This document shows positions 27,809 to 36,854 of a stretch of 64,000 bases of DNA, piece by piece. Every line of letters begins with the position of its first letter. The stretch's first letter is position 1. The translations under genes were made by a program, and so were the position numbers. Source of the DNA: Sulfitobacter sp. F26204 (lineage in GTDB: Bacteria; Pseudomonadota; Alphaproteobacteria; Rhodobacterales; Rhodobacteraceae); the NCBI RefSeq assembly GCF_026410305.1, contig NZ_JAPMLQ010000001.1, forward strand, positions 1-64,000. Reading direction: 5' to 3'. The notes below the pieces were generated by a model. The model did no database searches and was not told where the DNA came from. It saw only the letters and a list, made by a program, of their open reading frames with translations.

Positions 27809-30577
27809 TCACTCCGCCGCAACCTGCCCTGCGGCCGGTTCAACCCTCACGGCAGAAAACTTGAACTCGGGGATCTTGCCATATGGATCCACCGCCGGAT
27901 TGGTCAGGATGTTCGCCGCCGCCTCGACATAGGCAAAAGGCAGGAACACCATATCCGGCGAGACCGCGCGATCCTCACGCGCCATGATCTCGATTGATCC
28001 ACGTTTGGTCGACAGGCGCAGATGCTCTCCGGGTTCCACGCCCAGTTTACGCAGAGTGGACGGATGCAGGGAACAATTCGCCTCGGGCTCCAGCCCGTCC
28101 AGCACCGTCGCCCGGCGTGTCATCGATCCGGTGTGCCAATGCTCCAACTGACGCCCGGTGATCAGGATCATCGGGAATTCAGCGTCCGGCACATCATCAG
28201 GTGCGATGATTGACGCGGGTGTAAACCGCGCACGGCCATCCGGACGCGGGAAACCGTCGGCGAAAACAATCGCCTGACCTGGATCAGTGGGGGACAGCGA
28301 CGGATAGGTAACCGCATTCTCGCGTTCCAATCTTTCCCAGGTAATGTTGTCGAGCGAGCGCATGTTCAGCTTCATCTCGGCAAAGACCTCTGCAGGCGAG
28401 TGATAGGACCAGCCCAGACCCAGCCGTTTGGCCAGTTCCACCTCGATCCACCAATCCTCACGGGCGTCACCGGGGGGGGGCACTGCAACGCGGCCCATCT
28501 GAACCTGTCGGTTGGTATTGGTCACCGTCCCTGACTTCTCGGCAAAGGCGCTCGCCGGCAAGATCACATCGGCGTAATTCGCCGTTTCCGTGATAAAGAT
28601 GTCCTGCACAACCAGATGTTCCAGTTTGGCCAGGGCATCGCGTGCATGTTCGACATCGGGGTCCGACATGGCAGGGTTTTCGCCCAGCACATACATGCCG
28701 CGAATGTCTCCGGCATGAACGGCGTCCATGATCTCGGTCACAGTCAACCCTTTCTGGTTCGAGAAATCCCCGGAACCCCAAACTTCGGTAAACGCCGAAC
28801 GCACACCGTCATTCATGACCGATTGATAATCGGGCAGGAACATCGGCACGAGGCCCGCATCCGAAGCGCCCTGCACATTGTTCTGCCCGCGCAGGGGGTG
28901 CAGCCCCGCACCGGCACGTCCCACCTGTCCTGTCATCAGCGCCAGAGAAATCAGGCAACGGGAATTGTCCGTGCCGTGAATATGTTGCGACACGCCCATG
29001 CCCCAAAAGATCATCGCCGCATTGGCTCTGGCAAATGTGCGGGCGACATCGCGCAGGGTTTCGGCATCAATGCCACAAATCTGCGCCATCTTCTCCGGTG
29101 TAAATTTCTTAAGGTGCTCTTTTTCGGCTTCCCAGTTTTCCGTATAGGCCTCGATATACTGTTTGTCGTAGAGTTCTTCCTCGACAATCACATGCATGAT
29201 CGCGTTCAGCATCGAAACATCTGTGCCGGGGCGGAATTGCAGCATGTGGCTTGCAAACCGCTTGAGCGCCTGCCCGCGCGGATCCATCACGATCAGCTTG
29301 CCACCACGTTTGGTGAACTGCTTGAAATAGGTCGCCGCAACGGGATGGTTCTCGATCGGGTTACAACCGATGGCAATCGCCACATCGGCGTTTTCGATCT
29401 CGTTAAAGGTTGCCGTCACGGCCCCCGATCCGACGTTTTCCATCAGCGCCGCAACCGAAGAGGCATGGCACAGGCGCGTGCAATGATCGACGTTGTTGTG
29501 ACCAAAGCCTTGACGGATCATCTTCTGGAAAAGATAAGCCTCTTCATTGGTGCATTTGGCCGAACCAAAACCTGCAACGCCGGTGCCGCCAATGTCCTTC
29601 AGTCCCTTGGCCGCAAAATCCAGCGCCTCGTCCCAAGATGCCTCGCGAAAGAACTCATGCCAGTTGCCTGGATCCACATTCAACCCTTTGGCAGGGGCAT
29701 CGTCACGCCGGATCAGCGGCTTTGTCAAACGGTGCTCATGGTGGATATAGTCAAAGCCAAATCGGCCTTTCACACAGAGGCGTCCCTCGTTCGCAGGGCC
29801 GTTGATCCCCTCGACATATTTCACCTTGTTGTCCTTGACCTTGAGCGAGATCTGACAGCCCACACCACAGAACGGGCAGATGCTTTCGACCTCGCTGTCG
29901 AAATCCGCGCTGTCACCGACCTGATTTTCGTCAACCACACTGGCGGGCATCAAGGCCCCTGTCGGACAGGCCTGCACACATTCACCGCAAGCCACACAAG
30001 TTGAATCGCCCATCGGATCTGCCATATCAAATGTCGGATAGCTGTCATGTCCACGTCCCGACATCCCGATCACGTCATTCACCTGTACCTCACGGCAAGC
30101 CCGCACACAAAGGCCGCATGAAATGCAGGCGTCAAGGTTGACAGACATCGCCAAATGGCTGTCATCGAGCAGCGGAATACGACCCGCTTCCAGCTTGGGA
30201 AATCGGCTTTCACTTACCCCGTTCATGGCAAACATATCGTACATGTGGCTTGATTTATCGTGGGCGACATCCTGTTCGGGCTGGTCGGCAGCAAGCAGCT
30301 CAACCACCATTTTGCGGGCATTTTTCGCACGCGGATTATTCGTCACCACAACCATCCCCTCGGAGGGTTCGCGGATACAGGAGGCGGCCAATGTCCGCTC
30401 TCCTTCAATCTCAACCATACAGGCGCGGCAGTTGCCATCGGGGCGGTACCCTGGCGCGGGTTTGTGACACAGATGCGGGATGATCAGCCCCCGGCCATTT
30501 GCCACCTCCCAAATGGTCAGACCGCTGTCCGCCTCGACTGTCTCGCCGTCGAGAGTGAATGTGATCTTGTCCGCCAT
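27809..30577 (-). CDS. Formate dehydrogenase alpha subunit (molybdopterin, Fe-S)
   Basis: A 922-residue molybdoenzyme that would oxidise formate to CO2. N-terminal 2Fe-2S ferredoxin domain (Cys37, 50, 53, 67), two 4Fe-4S motifs (CISCGLCVRAC from 151, CVACGECVQACP from 194), the Molybdop_Fe4S4 cluster (CPFCGVGC from 234), then the catalytic domain with NNVDHCTRLCHAS; Cys370 aligns with the selenocysteine/cysteine molybdenum ligand. The ATG at 30577 has a GGGAGAAG ribosome-binding site. No beta, gamma or delta subunit, fdhD or mob gene is adjacent, so its electron acceptor is open. There is no Tat signal, so it is cytoplasmic. Confidence 0.93.
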   Translation of the reverse strand: MADKITFTLDGETVEADSGLTIWEVANGRGLIIPHLCHKPAPGYRPDGNCRACMVEIEGERTLAASCIREPSEGMVVVTNNPRAKNARKMVVELLAADQPEQDVAHDKSSHMYDMFAMNGVSESRFPKLEAGRIPLLDDSHLAMSVNLDACISCGLCVRACREVQVNDVIGMSGRGHDSYPTFDMADPMGDSTCVACGECVQACPTGALMPASVVDENQVGDSADFDSEVESICPFCGVGCQISLKVKDNKVKYVEGINGPANEGRLCVKGRFGFDYIHHEHRLTKPLIRRDDAPAKGLNVDPGNWHEFFREASWDEALDFAAKGLKDIGGTGVAGFGSAKCTNEEAYLFQKMIRQGFGHNNVDHCTRLCHASSVAALMENVGSGAVTATFNEIENADVAIAIGCNPIENHPVAATYFKQFTKRGGKLIVMDPRGQALKRFASHMLQFRPGTDVSMLNAIMHVIVEEELYDKQYIEAYTENWEAEKEHLKKFTPEKMAQICGIDAETLRDVARTFARANAAMIFWGMGVSQHIHGTDNSRCLISLALMTGQVGRAGAGLHPLRGQNNVQGASDAGLVPMFLPDYQSVMNDGVRSAFTEVWGSGDFSNQKGLTVTEIMDAVHAGDIRGMYVLGENPAMSDPDVEHARDALAKLEHLVVQDIFITETANYADVILPASAFAEKSGTVTNTNRQVQMGRVAVPPPGDAREDWWIEVELAKRLGLGWSYHSPAEVFAEMKLNMRSLDNITWERLERENAVTYPSLSPTDPGQAIVFADGFPRPDGRARFTPASIIAPDDVPDAEFPMILITGRQLEHWHTGSMTRRATVLDGLEPEANCSLHPSTLRKLGVEPGEHLRLSTKRGSIEIMAREDRAVSPDMVFLPFAYVEAAANILTNPAVDPYGKIPEFKFSAVRVEPAAGQVAAE

Positions 30578-30594
30578 GGCGCTTCTCCCAATTT

Positions 30595-30637
30595 CAGTCC
30601 CTATTCTATAGCGATTTCCAGGGACTGTCAGGAGTCC
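30595..30637 (-). promoter_or_regulatory. Inverted repeats over a candidate formate dehydrogenase promoter
   Basis: CAGTCCCT (30595-30602) and AGGGACTG (30620-30627) form an 8-bp inverted repeat. GGACT (30622-30626) can alternatively pair with AGTCC (30633-30637). On the minus strand a weak promoter, CTGACA-N15-TATAGA (30626-30631 and 30605-30610), lies inside the repeat. It could be an operator or a switching leader hairpin, 18 bases before the start codon. Confidence 0.4.
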
Positions 30638-30639
30638 TA

Positions 30640-31030
30640 ATCCCGACACCCTGCCCCAGTTTTACGCCAAGCCGGTTTCCGATAGACGACAGGAGTGCAT
30701 TTCCGGCGTTGCATCACCGTACTTTCATCCTGCGTCATCTTTGCCATCGCTGCACATGAGGGAATGCAGAGCGAGGACCCGGTTGATTTTTCGAAGGTAT
30801 CTTACGCGTTGACGATACAAGGGAAAGCAGCATCCCGGGGGCATTGAAAGATCCGGTTCGCTGTGATTGCCACCTCCATCAAATTGACTTCATTGTTTTT
30901 GCCGACACGCCGCGGCAAGAGCTTGACCATTTGTACCGGCAATCCCGTTCATCTGTGTCCTACACTAAAAGCACGCCTGCACTTTCCACCCGCGCAGCCC
31001 TCGCTTATCAAAGCAGCAAAGGAGCCCTCC
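30640..31030. other. Intergenic region between divergent genes
   Basis: About 390 bases between the formate dehydrogenase promoter region and the phosphatase gene. Open frames here are short and of unlikely composition. I see no RNA gene or repeat. The plus-strand genes must be transcribed from here; TTGACG near 30810 is a possible -35, but no convincing -10 follows. The only clear element is AAGGAG just before the phosphatase ATG. Confidence 0.5.
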
Positions 31031-31684
31031 ATGACCCATATCACGCTTATTCGCCACGGTCAGGCCAATTCCGGAGCCAAAGACGAGGCGAGCTACGACA
31101 GACTCAGCGAACTGGGCCATGATCAGGCCGGTTGGCTGGGGGGGTATCTGCAAGAGAGCGACACCCATCATATGCGGTTGTTTACCGGAACCTTACGCCG
31201 ACACATCGAAACGGCGGACAGCATGGCGATCGGGCTGGAACCCCAACGCGACGCGCGGCTCAATGAGTTGGAATATTTCACCATGGCGCAGTTGATGGAA
31301 GAGCAACATTCCATAGGCTTTCCGACGGAACAAGGGCAGTTCACCAATCACCTGCCCCTGCTTTTCCAATATTGGAAAGACGGCAAGATCGAAGGCGCGC
31401 CAGAGACATGGGATCAGTTTCACACCCGCGTCAATGACGCCCTGGCCGAAATTGCGGCAGGTGACGGCCCTGCCCTGGTTGTCACTTCAGGTGGTTTGAT
31501 TTCAATGGCGATGAGCCAGGCAATGCTTCTGGACATACCAGCCATGGCGCGTCTGGCGCTTGCCATCATGCACACTTCGATGCACCGTCTGTTTCCCATC
31601 GGGGGACATCTATCCCCCGTCCTGTTCAACGCTGTCCCGCATTTGGACATGCCTGCACGCCGCATCGCCCAAACGCATATTTGA
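31031..31684 (+). CDS. Histidine phosphatase family protein
   Basis: A 217-residue member of the phosphoglycerate-mutase-like superfamily. The catalytic RHG motif is in ITLIRHGQANSG, a second Arg/Glu region in LFTGTLRRHIETAD, ARLNELEYF, and the late catalytic His is less clear: the usual VSHGG is here VVTSGGLISMAM, with Ser where His is expected. The ATG at 31031 follows AAGGAGCCC. It begins an operon with the GST and dehydrogenase genes. Activity is uncertain given the His replacement. Confidence 0.85.
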   Translation: MTHITLIRHGQANSGAKDEASYDRLSELGHDQAGWLGGYLQESDTHHMRLFTGTLRRHIETADSMAIGLEPQRDARLNELEYFTMAQLMEEQHSIGFPTEQGQFTNHLPLLFQYWKDGKIEGAPETWDQFHTRVNDALAEIAAGDGPALVVTSGGLISMAMSQAMLLDIPAMARLALAIMHTSMHRLFPIGGHLSPVLFNAVPHLDMPARRIAQTHI

Positions 31685-31698
31685 AAGGCCTGATCTTG

Positions 31699-32316
31699 AT
31701 GCAACTCTATTACGCCCCCGGCACCATTTCCGTCGCCGTTGCCATCACTCTCGAAGAAGCGGGTCTGTCATATGATCCTGTCAAAGTCGATTTCGCCACG
31801 GCGGAGCAGACCAAGCCGGCATATCTCAAGCTGAACCCCAAGGGGCGTGTACCGGCCTTGATCACCGATACCGGTGCCATACTGACCGAAACGGGTGCCC
31901 TGCTCGACTACATCGCAGCCCTGAAACCGGAGGCCGGTCTGATACCCGCAAATGTCGAGGATGCAGCACATATGCGTGCGGTGATGTACTACCTTGCCTC
32001 CACCATGCATGTGGCGCATGCCCACAAGATGCGTGGCAGCCGGTGGGCCGAGCAGCAATCCAGTTTTGATGACATGAAGGCCAAAGTGGCGCACACCATG
32101 GCCAGTTGCGCTGCATATGTCGAAACCGACTGTCTGCGCGGCGACTTTGCAACCGGCGACAGCCTGACGCTTGCGGATCCTTATTTGTTCGTGGTCTGCA
32201 GCTGGCTGCCTGGGGATGGTGTTGATCTTGCAGATTTCCCGCGCATCGCAGCATTTCAAAATCGCATGGAGGGCCGCGACAGCGTCAAAACCCTGCGCGG
32301 CAAGGGGATCTTATGA
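31699..32316 (+). CDS. Glutathione S-transferase family protein
   Basis: A 205-residue GST of the bacterial beta-like type: LYYAPGTISVAVAITLEEAGL at the glutathione site, LNPKGRVPALIT with the cis-proline, LTETGALLDYIA, and the C-terminal helical domain with DSLTLADPYLFVVCSW. The upstream TTG at 31681 is rejected in favour of ATG 31699 with AAAGG before it. Its stop overlaps the next start (ATGA), implying co-translation with the dehydrogenase. The role in this operon is not known. Confidence 0.9.
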   Translation: MQLYYAPGTISVAVAITLEEAGLSYDPVKVDFATAEQTKPAYLKLNPKGRVPALITDTGAILTETGALLDYIAALKPEAGLIPANVEDAAHMRAVMYYLASTMHVAHAHKMRGSRWAEQQSSFDDMKAKVAHTMASCAAYVETDCLRGDFATGDSLTLADPYLFVVCSWLPGDGVDLADFPRIAAFQNRMEGRDSVKTLRGKGIL

Positions 32317-33374
32317 CACATCTTTGGGTGCGCGCAGAACAACGCAACAACGAAAGCCGCGTGGGCGTCACGCCAAACGGGGTTGCAACATTGATGGCCG
32401 CGGGATTTGACGTGACGGTCGAAGCATCGGACAATCGCGTTATTCCGACTGCGGACTATGCCTCGACCGGGTGTAGCATCGCGCCTTACGCCTCATGGCC
32501 TGAAGCCGCGCCAGAGGCGATCATCTTTGGTCTCAAGGAACTGCCGGACGACAACAGCCCGCTGCACCACAGACACATCATGTTCGGCCACGCCTTCAAG
32601 GGGCAGGTATCCGGTCAAACCTTGTTGCGCCGGTTTCGTCAGGGCGGCGGAACATTGTTGGATCTGGAATACCTCACAAATGACACAGGGCGTCGGGTTG
32701 CGGCGTTCGGATATTGGGCAGGATTTGCCGGCGCTGCCGTCGCGCTCAAATGCTGGGCCGCGCAGCAAGCTGGAACAATCGCAGGACCGGTTGGTGCCTA
32801 TGCCAACGCAGATGCGCTCAAGGCCGAATTGAATGCCGAGTTGGAAATTGCGGCACCCCATCGTCCCAACGCGCTGATCATTGGTGCCTTGGGCCGTGTG
32901 GGTGCCGGTGCTGCGGACCTGTGCCGTGCAATGAATGTCGCAACCACCGGATGGGACATGCAGGAAACCTCAAGCGGTGGACCTTTCCCCGAAATTCTGC
33001 AGCACAATGTGTTCCTGAACTGCATTCTTGCGGGGCCGGGCACGCCGGTTTTTGTCCCGAAAACAGCACTGAGCGCGCCGCGCAAACTGTCTGTCATAGG
33101 CGACATTGCCTGCGATCCCGAGGGTGACTACAATCCGGTCCCCGTCTATGACCGCGCAACCACCTGGGATGCACCTGCCTTGCGTGTCCATGACAGACCG
33201 CCACTCGATGTCACGGCAATCGACAACCTGCCCTCGATGTTACCGCTGGAAAGCGCCGAGGATTTCGCTGGCCAGTTGCTGGCGACACTTCTGGAACTGG
33301 ACGACGACAAAAACGGTGTCTGGGCGCGGGCCAAAAGCATCTTTGACACCCATGTTGCAGCGCTGCAAAGCTGA
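32313..33374 (+). CDS. Saccharopine dehydrogenase (LYS1 / AlaDH-PNT fold family)
   Basis: A 353-residue NAD-dependent dehydrogenase similar to the lysine-forming LYS1 enzymes. Opening LWVRAEQRNNESRVGVTPNGVATL matches the substrate domain, LIIGALGRVGAGAADLCRAM the dinucleotide-binding fold, and the late SVIGDIACDPEGDYNPVPVYDRATTWD is typical. dapB, from the diaminopimelate route, is also in this window, so a role in lysine breakdown or in another saccharopine-like reaction is more likely than synthesis. It is translationally coupled to the GST gene. Confidence 0.87.
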   Translation: MTHLWVRAEQRNNESRVGVTPNGVATLMAAGFDVTVEASDNRVIPTADYASTGCSIAPYASWPEAAPEAIIFGLKELPDDNSPLHHRHIMFGHAFKGQVSGQTLLRRFRQGGGTLLDLEYLTNDTGRRVAAFGYWAGFAGAAVALKCWAAQQAGTIAGPVGAYANADALKAELNAELEIAAPHRPNALIIGALGRVGAGAADLCRAMNVATTGWDMQETSSGGPFPEILQHNVFLNCILAGPGTPVFVPKTALSAPRKLSVIGDIACDPEGDYNPVPVYDRATTWDAPALRVHDRPPLDVTAIDNLPSMLPLESAEDFAGQLLATLLELDDDKNGVWARAKSIFDTHVAALQS

Positions 33375-33436
33375 CGGTCAAAACGATCCTGTTTGGCGGT
33401 ATCAACGTTCGATGCCGCCCGCACGTGCGTTTGTCT

Positions 33437-34675
33437 TCAGGGATCAGGCTTGGTCAGCGGAACGACTTTGGTGATGGGGTCTTCGCTCACTTCTTCAAAA
33501 TCGAAGTTGTGAAGCCGTCCCGAACGTTTCGCTGCCTTCTCCGAACTGACCAGAATCTCATCCACATCCTTGCGCGCCTGGCCAAAGTGGCGGTCAAGAT
33601 TGCCGACACGTGCCACCAAACGTTCTACATCGCTGTTGAGAAGCCCCAGTTCCTTGCGAATGGCCCCAGCCTGTTCACGCATCCGGGCATCTTTCAGTAT
33701 CGCCCGCATTGTATTCAGCGTTGCCATGCAGGTGGTCGGCGACACGATCCAGACCCGTTTTTCAAACCCGTAACGCGTAATCTCACCAAAGTTCGCATGT
33801 AGCTCGGCGTAGACTGCTTCGGAAGGAAGAAACATCAAGGCACCATCCGCAGTCTCTCCCTCAATGATGTATTTCGCTGCAATGGCGTCGATATGGGCCT
33901 TCACTGCGCCGCGCATGGCACGGGCTGCTTCCTTGACCTCGTAATCAGTCGTGGCGCGTCGCAGTGCCTCATAGGCTTCCAATGGAAACTTGCTGTCGAT
34001 GACAATCGGTCCCGGCGGATTTGGCAAGTGGATCAAGCAATCAGGCCGCTTGCCATTGGAGAGGGTGGATTGCAGCGTATAGGCATTGGCCGGTAACGCC
34101 TTGGACACGATGTCATGCAGTTGGATTTCACCGAAACTTCCGCGCGTTTGCTTGTTGCTCAGAATGTCTTGCAGGCTCAATACATCGCCGGACAGTTTGG
34201 TGATATTGTCCTGCGCCTTGTCGATCGAGGCCAGCCGTTCCTGCAATTGTGTCAAGCTGGTCGTGGTCTGTTTGGAATTGCCATGCAGTGTCTCGTTCAT
34301 ACGTTCCTGCATTTCGGCAAGTGCACGGGCGGAACGTGCGGCATTGTCGGCCAGCCTGTCCTGCATGTTCTGCTGTACATTTGCCAGGCGTGCTTCCATG
34401 CTTTGAATCAGTTGGGTCTGTGCATTGGCCTGAGTGTCAGACACGGTTTGTAGCCCGCCCTGCAAGCGCTCCTGTGCCGCTCCGAGTTGCTGAACATAGC
34501 CGCCAAGCCCTTGGATTTGTTGGCTGAGTGGCGCCGCCATCCGCGCGGATCTACCCGCAGCGCGAACCGCGATGATGAGCAAAACCAAAATCAACAAGAC
34601 CACCGCCGCAGCGATGAGGGCAGCAATCACCACAGGATCATCCCATTGATAGCTCTGTCCGTTGATTTGGATCAT
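33437..34675 (-). CDS. rmuC: RmuC-family DNA recombination protein
   Basis: A 412-residue protein with an N-terminal membrane helix (about residues 16-38), a long coiled coil (about 50-180) and the RmuC nuclease-like domain (KQTRGSFGEIQLHDIVSKAL, VIDSKFPLEAYEAL, DGALMFLPSEAVYAEL, RVWIVSPTTCMATL). In E. coli RmuC limits recombination at inverted repeats. Its start overlaps the mutL stop by four bases, so both repair genes are probably translated together. Confidence 0.94.
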   Translation of the reverse strand: MIQINGQSYQWDDPVVIAALIAAAVVLLILVLLIIAVRAAGRSARMAAPLSQQIQGLGGYVQQLGAAQERLQGGLQTVSDTQANAQTQLIQSMEARLANVQQNMQDRLADNAARSARALAEMQERMNETLHGNSKQTTTSLTQLQERLASIDKAQDNITKLSGDVLSLQDILSNKQTRGSFGEIQLHDIVSKALPANAYTLQSTLSNGKRPDCLIHLPNPPGPIVIDSKFPLEAYEALRRATTDYEVKEAARAMRGAVKAHIDAIAAKYIIEGETADGALMFLPSEAVYAELHANFGEITRYGFEKRVWIVSPTTCMATLNTMRAILKDARMREQAGAIRKELGLLNSDVERLVARVGNLDRHFGQARKDVDEILVSSEKAAKRSGRLHNFDFEEVSEDPITKVVPLTKPDP

Positions 34676-36507
34676 GTGCGCCCGAACAGCCGTTCAATAT
34701 CGGCCAGTTTGAGTTCTACATATGTGGGGCGACCATGGTTGCATTGCCCTGAATAGGGCGTTGCTTCCATCTCACGCAGCAGCGCGTTCATCTCTTCACC
34801 GCGCATGCGCCGGCCCGAGCGGATGGAGCCGTGACAGGCAATCCGGCTGAGGATCGCTTCGATCTTGGCCTGCAACAGGTTACTGTCACTCTGGTCGGCC
34901 AGTTCGTCGAGAATGTCGAGAACCAGGGCACGAGCATCTACTTCACCCAAAATCGCAGGCGTCTCACGCACTGCGATGGCGCTGCCGCCAAATGCTTCGA
35001 TACCAAGGCCGAACCTGTTCATCTCCTCAGCCAGCTCCAGCAATCGAGCGCAGTCATGCCCTGAAAGCTCCACGATTTCAGGGATCAACAACGCCTGTGA
35101 GGCAACGCCATTCTCCGCCATCTGCTTTTTCAGTTTCTCATAGACCAGTCGTTCATGGGCGGCGTGCTGATCAACCACCACCATGCCGGTCGCGGTCTGG
35201 GCGATGATGTAATTTTCGTGAATTTGCCCGCGGGCCGTACCCAGCGGAAAGTCCTCTTGCGCTGTTTGTAGGTCATCGTCGGCAGGTGTCTCGACCCGCC
35301 CCCATACACCAGCAGTTTCCGCAAACCCAGGGCTCTGATGTGCATAGGCCGCCCCCCGCGCCGCCGCAGAAGGGCGGTCCATCTGGTAAATCCGTGCGAC
35401 CGGTTGTTCCGGGATCATCGCCCCAAGAGTCGCGCCTGCAACCGTGGTCGAGGCGCGGTGACCCGCATTGGCCAGGGCATGGCGCAGAGCCGATACGATC
35501 AAGCCCCGTGCCAGGCCGGGATCGCGGAACCGTACTTCGGATTTGGCAGGATGCACGTTCACATCCACAAGCGTCGGATCACAATCAAGAAACAACGCCG
35601 CTGCAGGATGGCGGTCGCGGCTGAGAAAATCGAAATAGGCACCGCGCAAGGCCCCGACCAGCAGCTTGTCCCGCACGGGACGCCCATTCACGAAGAGATA
35701 TTGCGCCACTGCTGATCCTCGGGAATAGGTCGGCAGTGCTGCGTAGCCTGTCAGATGCAAACCCTCGCGTTCGGCATCGATCGGCAGGCAATTGTCGGCA
35801 AACTCGCGTCCCAGAACCTGTCCCAGGCGCCCATGAAGCGCATCGAATAAATCGCCCTGCTCTGCTCCCACGCGAAAAACATCACGCCCGCCCTTGTCTC
35901 CTGTGAGGTCACGCAGTGTGAAACTGACAAATGGGTCTGCCATCGCCAGTCGCTTGACGACATCGCCGATCGCCTGAGCTTCGGCGCGGTCGGTGCGCAG
36001 AAACTTGAGCCGCGCCGGTGTGGCATAGAACAGATCACGCAGTGTCACGATGGTTCCGCCGTTCAACCCCGCCGGTTTGACCGGTGACATCACCCCGCCG
36101 TTCACCGCGATCTCAGCACCTGCATGCCCAGCCGCACGACTGGTGATCGTCAGGCGACCCACAGCCCCAAGCGAGGGCAGGGCCTCGCCGCGAAAACCGA
36201 AGGTATGGATGTTGAGCAGATCAGAACCGTCAATTTTCGAGGTCGCATGCCGCGAAAGGGCCAGGGCCAGATCGCCCGGTGCAATCCCGCATCCATCGTC
36301 GGTGACGCGGATCAGCGTTTTGCCGCCATCGGCATATTCTACCGTGATACGTTTGGCACCGGCATCTACGGCATTCTCGACCAGTTCTTTGACCGCAGAG
36401 GCAGGCCGTTCGACAACTTCCCCAGCGGCAATGCGGTTGATCGCGGAATCGTCCAATTGCCTGATCACAGGTTGGGACGCGCTTATATTGGGGTTAAGAC
36501 CTGCCAT
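34672..36507 (-). CDS. mutL: DNA mismatch repair protein MutL
   Basis: A 611-residue mismatch-repair factor coordinating MutS with downstream steps. The GHKL ATPase domain shows ELVENAVDAGAKRI, DDGCGI and FGFRGEALPS. The C-terminal dimerisation domain contains the endonuclease signature DQHAAHERLVYEKL with the supporting ACHGSIRSG and QCNHGRPT metal motifs. It is therefore of the nicking type found in bacteria without MutH, unlike E. coli. The ATG at 36507 is clear. It forms an overlapping pair with rmuC. Confidence 0.96.
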   Translation of the reverse strand: MAGLNPNISASQPVIRQLDDSAINRIAAGEVVERPASAVKELVENAVDAGAKRITVEYADGGKTLIRVTDDGCGIAPGDLALALSRHATSKIDGSDLLNIHTFGFRGEALPSLGAVGRLTITSRAAGHAGAEIAVNGGVMSPVKPAGLNGGTIVTLRDLFYATPARLKFLRTDRAEAQAIGDVVKRLAMADPFVSFTLRDLTGDKGGRDVFRVGAEQGDLFDALHGRLGQVLGREFADNCLPIDAEREGLHLTGYAALPTYSRGSAVAQYLFVNGRPVRDKLLVGALRGAYFDFLSRDRHPAAALFLDCDPTLVDVNVHPAKSEVRFRDPGLARGLIVSALRHALANAGHRASTTVAGATLGAMIPEQPVARIYQMDRPSAAARGAAYAHQSPGFAETAGVWGRVETPADDDLQTAQEDFPLGTARGQIHENYIIAQTATGMVVVDQHAAHERLVYEKLKKQMAENGVASQALLIPEIVELSGHDCARLLELAEEMNRFGLGIEAFGGSAIAVRETPAILGEVDARALVLDILDELADQSDSNLLQAKIEAILSRIACHGSIRSGRRMRGEEMNALLREMEATPYSGQCNHGRPTYVELKLADIERLFGRT

Positions 36508-36854
36508 AGCGCTAAACCTAGCATGCAGCGTGACCAGACTGAACCCGATTCGCAGCCTCCATTGCTAAGGAAATGCACCCACGACTGGGTGAAATCGGTC
36601 GCGACATTCATTTCGCGCACCGCATAGGTGACTGGTAGCCTCAGTGGTTTTCAACATCTGATGTTGCGTCTGATGCCGCTGTTGCGCAGCGGTATATAAG
36701 GCCAAAAAGAACAAGCACAGCGTCCTGTGGCAGGTCACGGGCCACGAACACCCTTTGCGGCTATTGACCAAAACCCTGTCCCCAAACGGCAAGCGGGCCG
36801 CCACTGGGAGACGACCCGCTGCCAGACTGGCTGCTGCAACTGTGTTTATTTTTG
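36508..36854. other. Intergenic region between mutL and the LysM gene
   Basis: About 350 bases without a believable gene. Holds a short perfect hairpin CAACATC-T-GATGTTG (36652-36666), CCGCT...AGCGG nearby, and a longer stem-loop at 36788-36823 (GGCAAGCGGG with CCCGCTGCC) that may end the LysM transcript on the minus strand but lacks a clear U-tract. The mutL promoter should lie near 36510-36700. Confidence 0.5.

Noticed and set aside
27809..30577. Selenocysteine in the formate dehydrogenase
   Set aside because: The aligned position is a normal cysteine codon (Cys370); no in-frame UGA is present.
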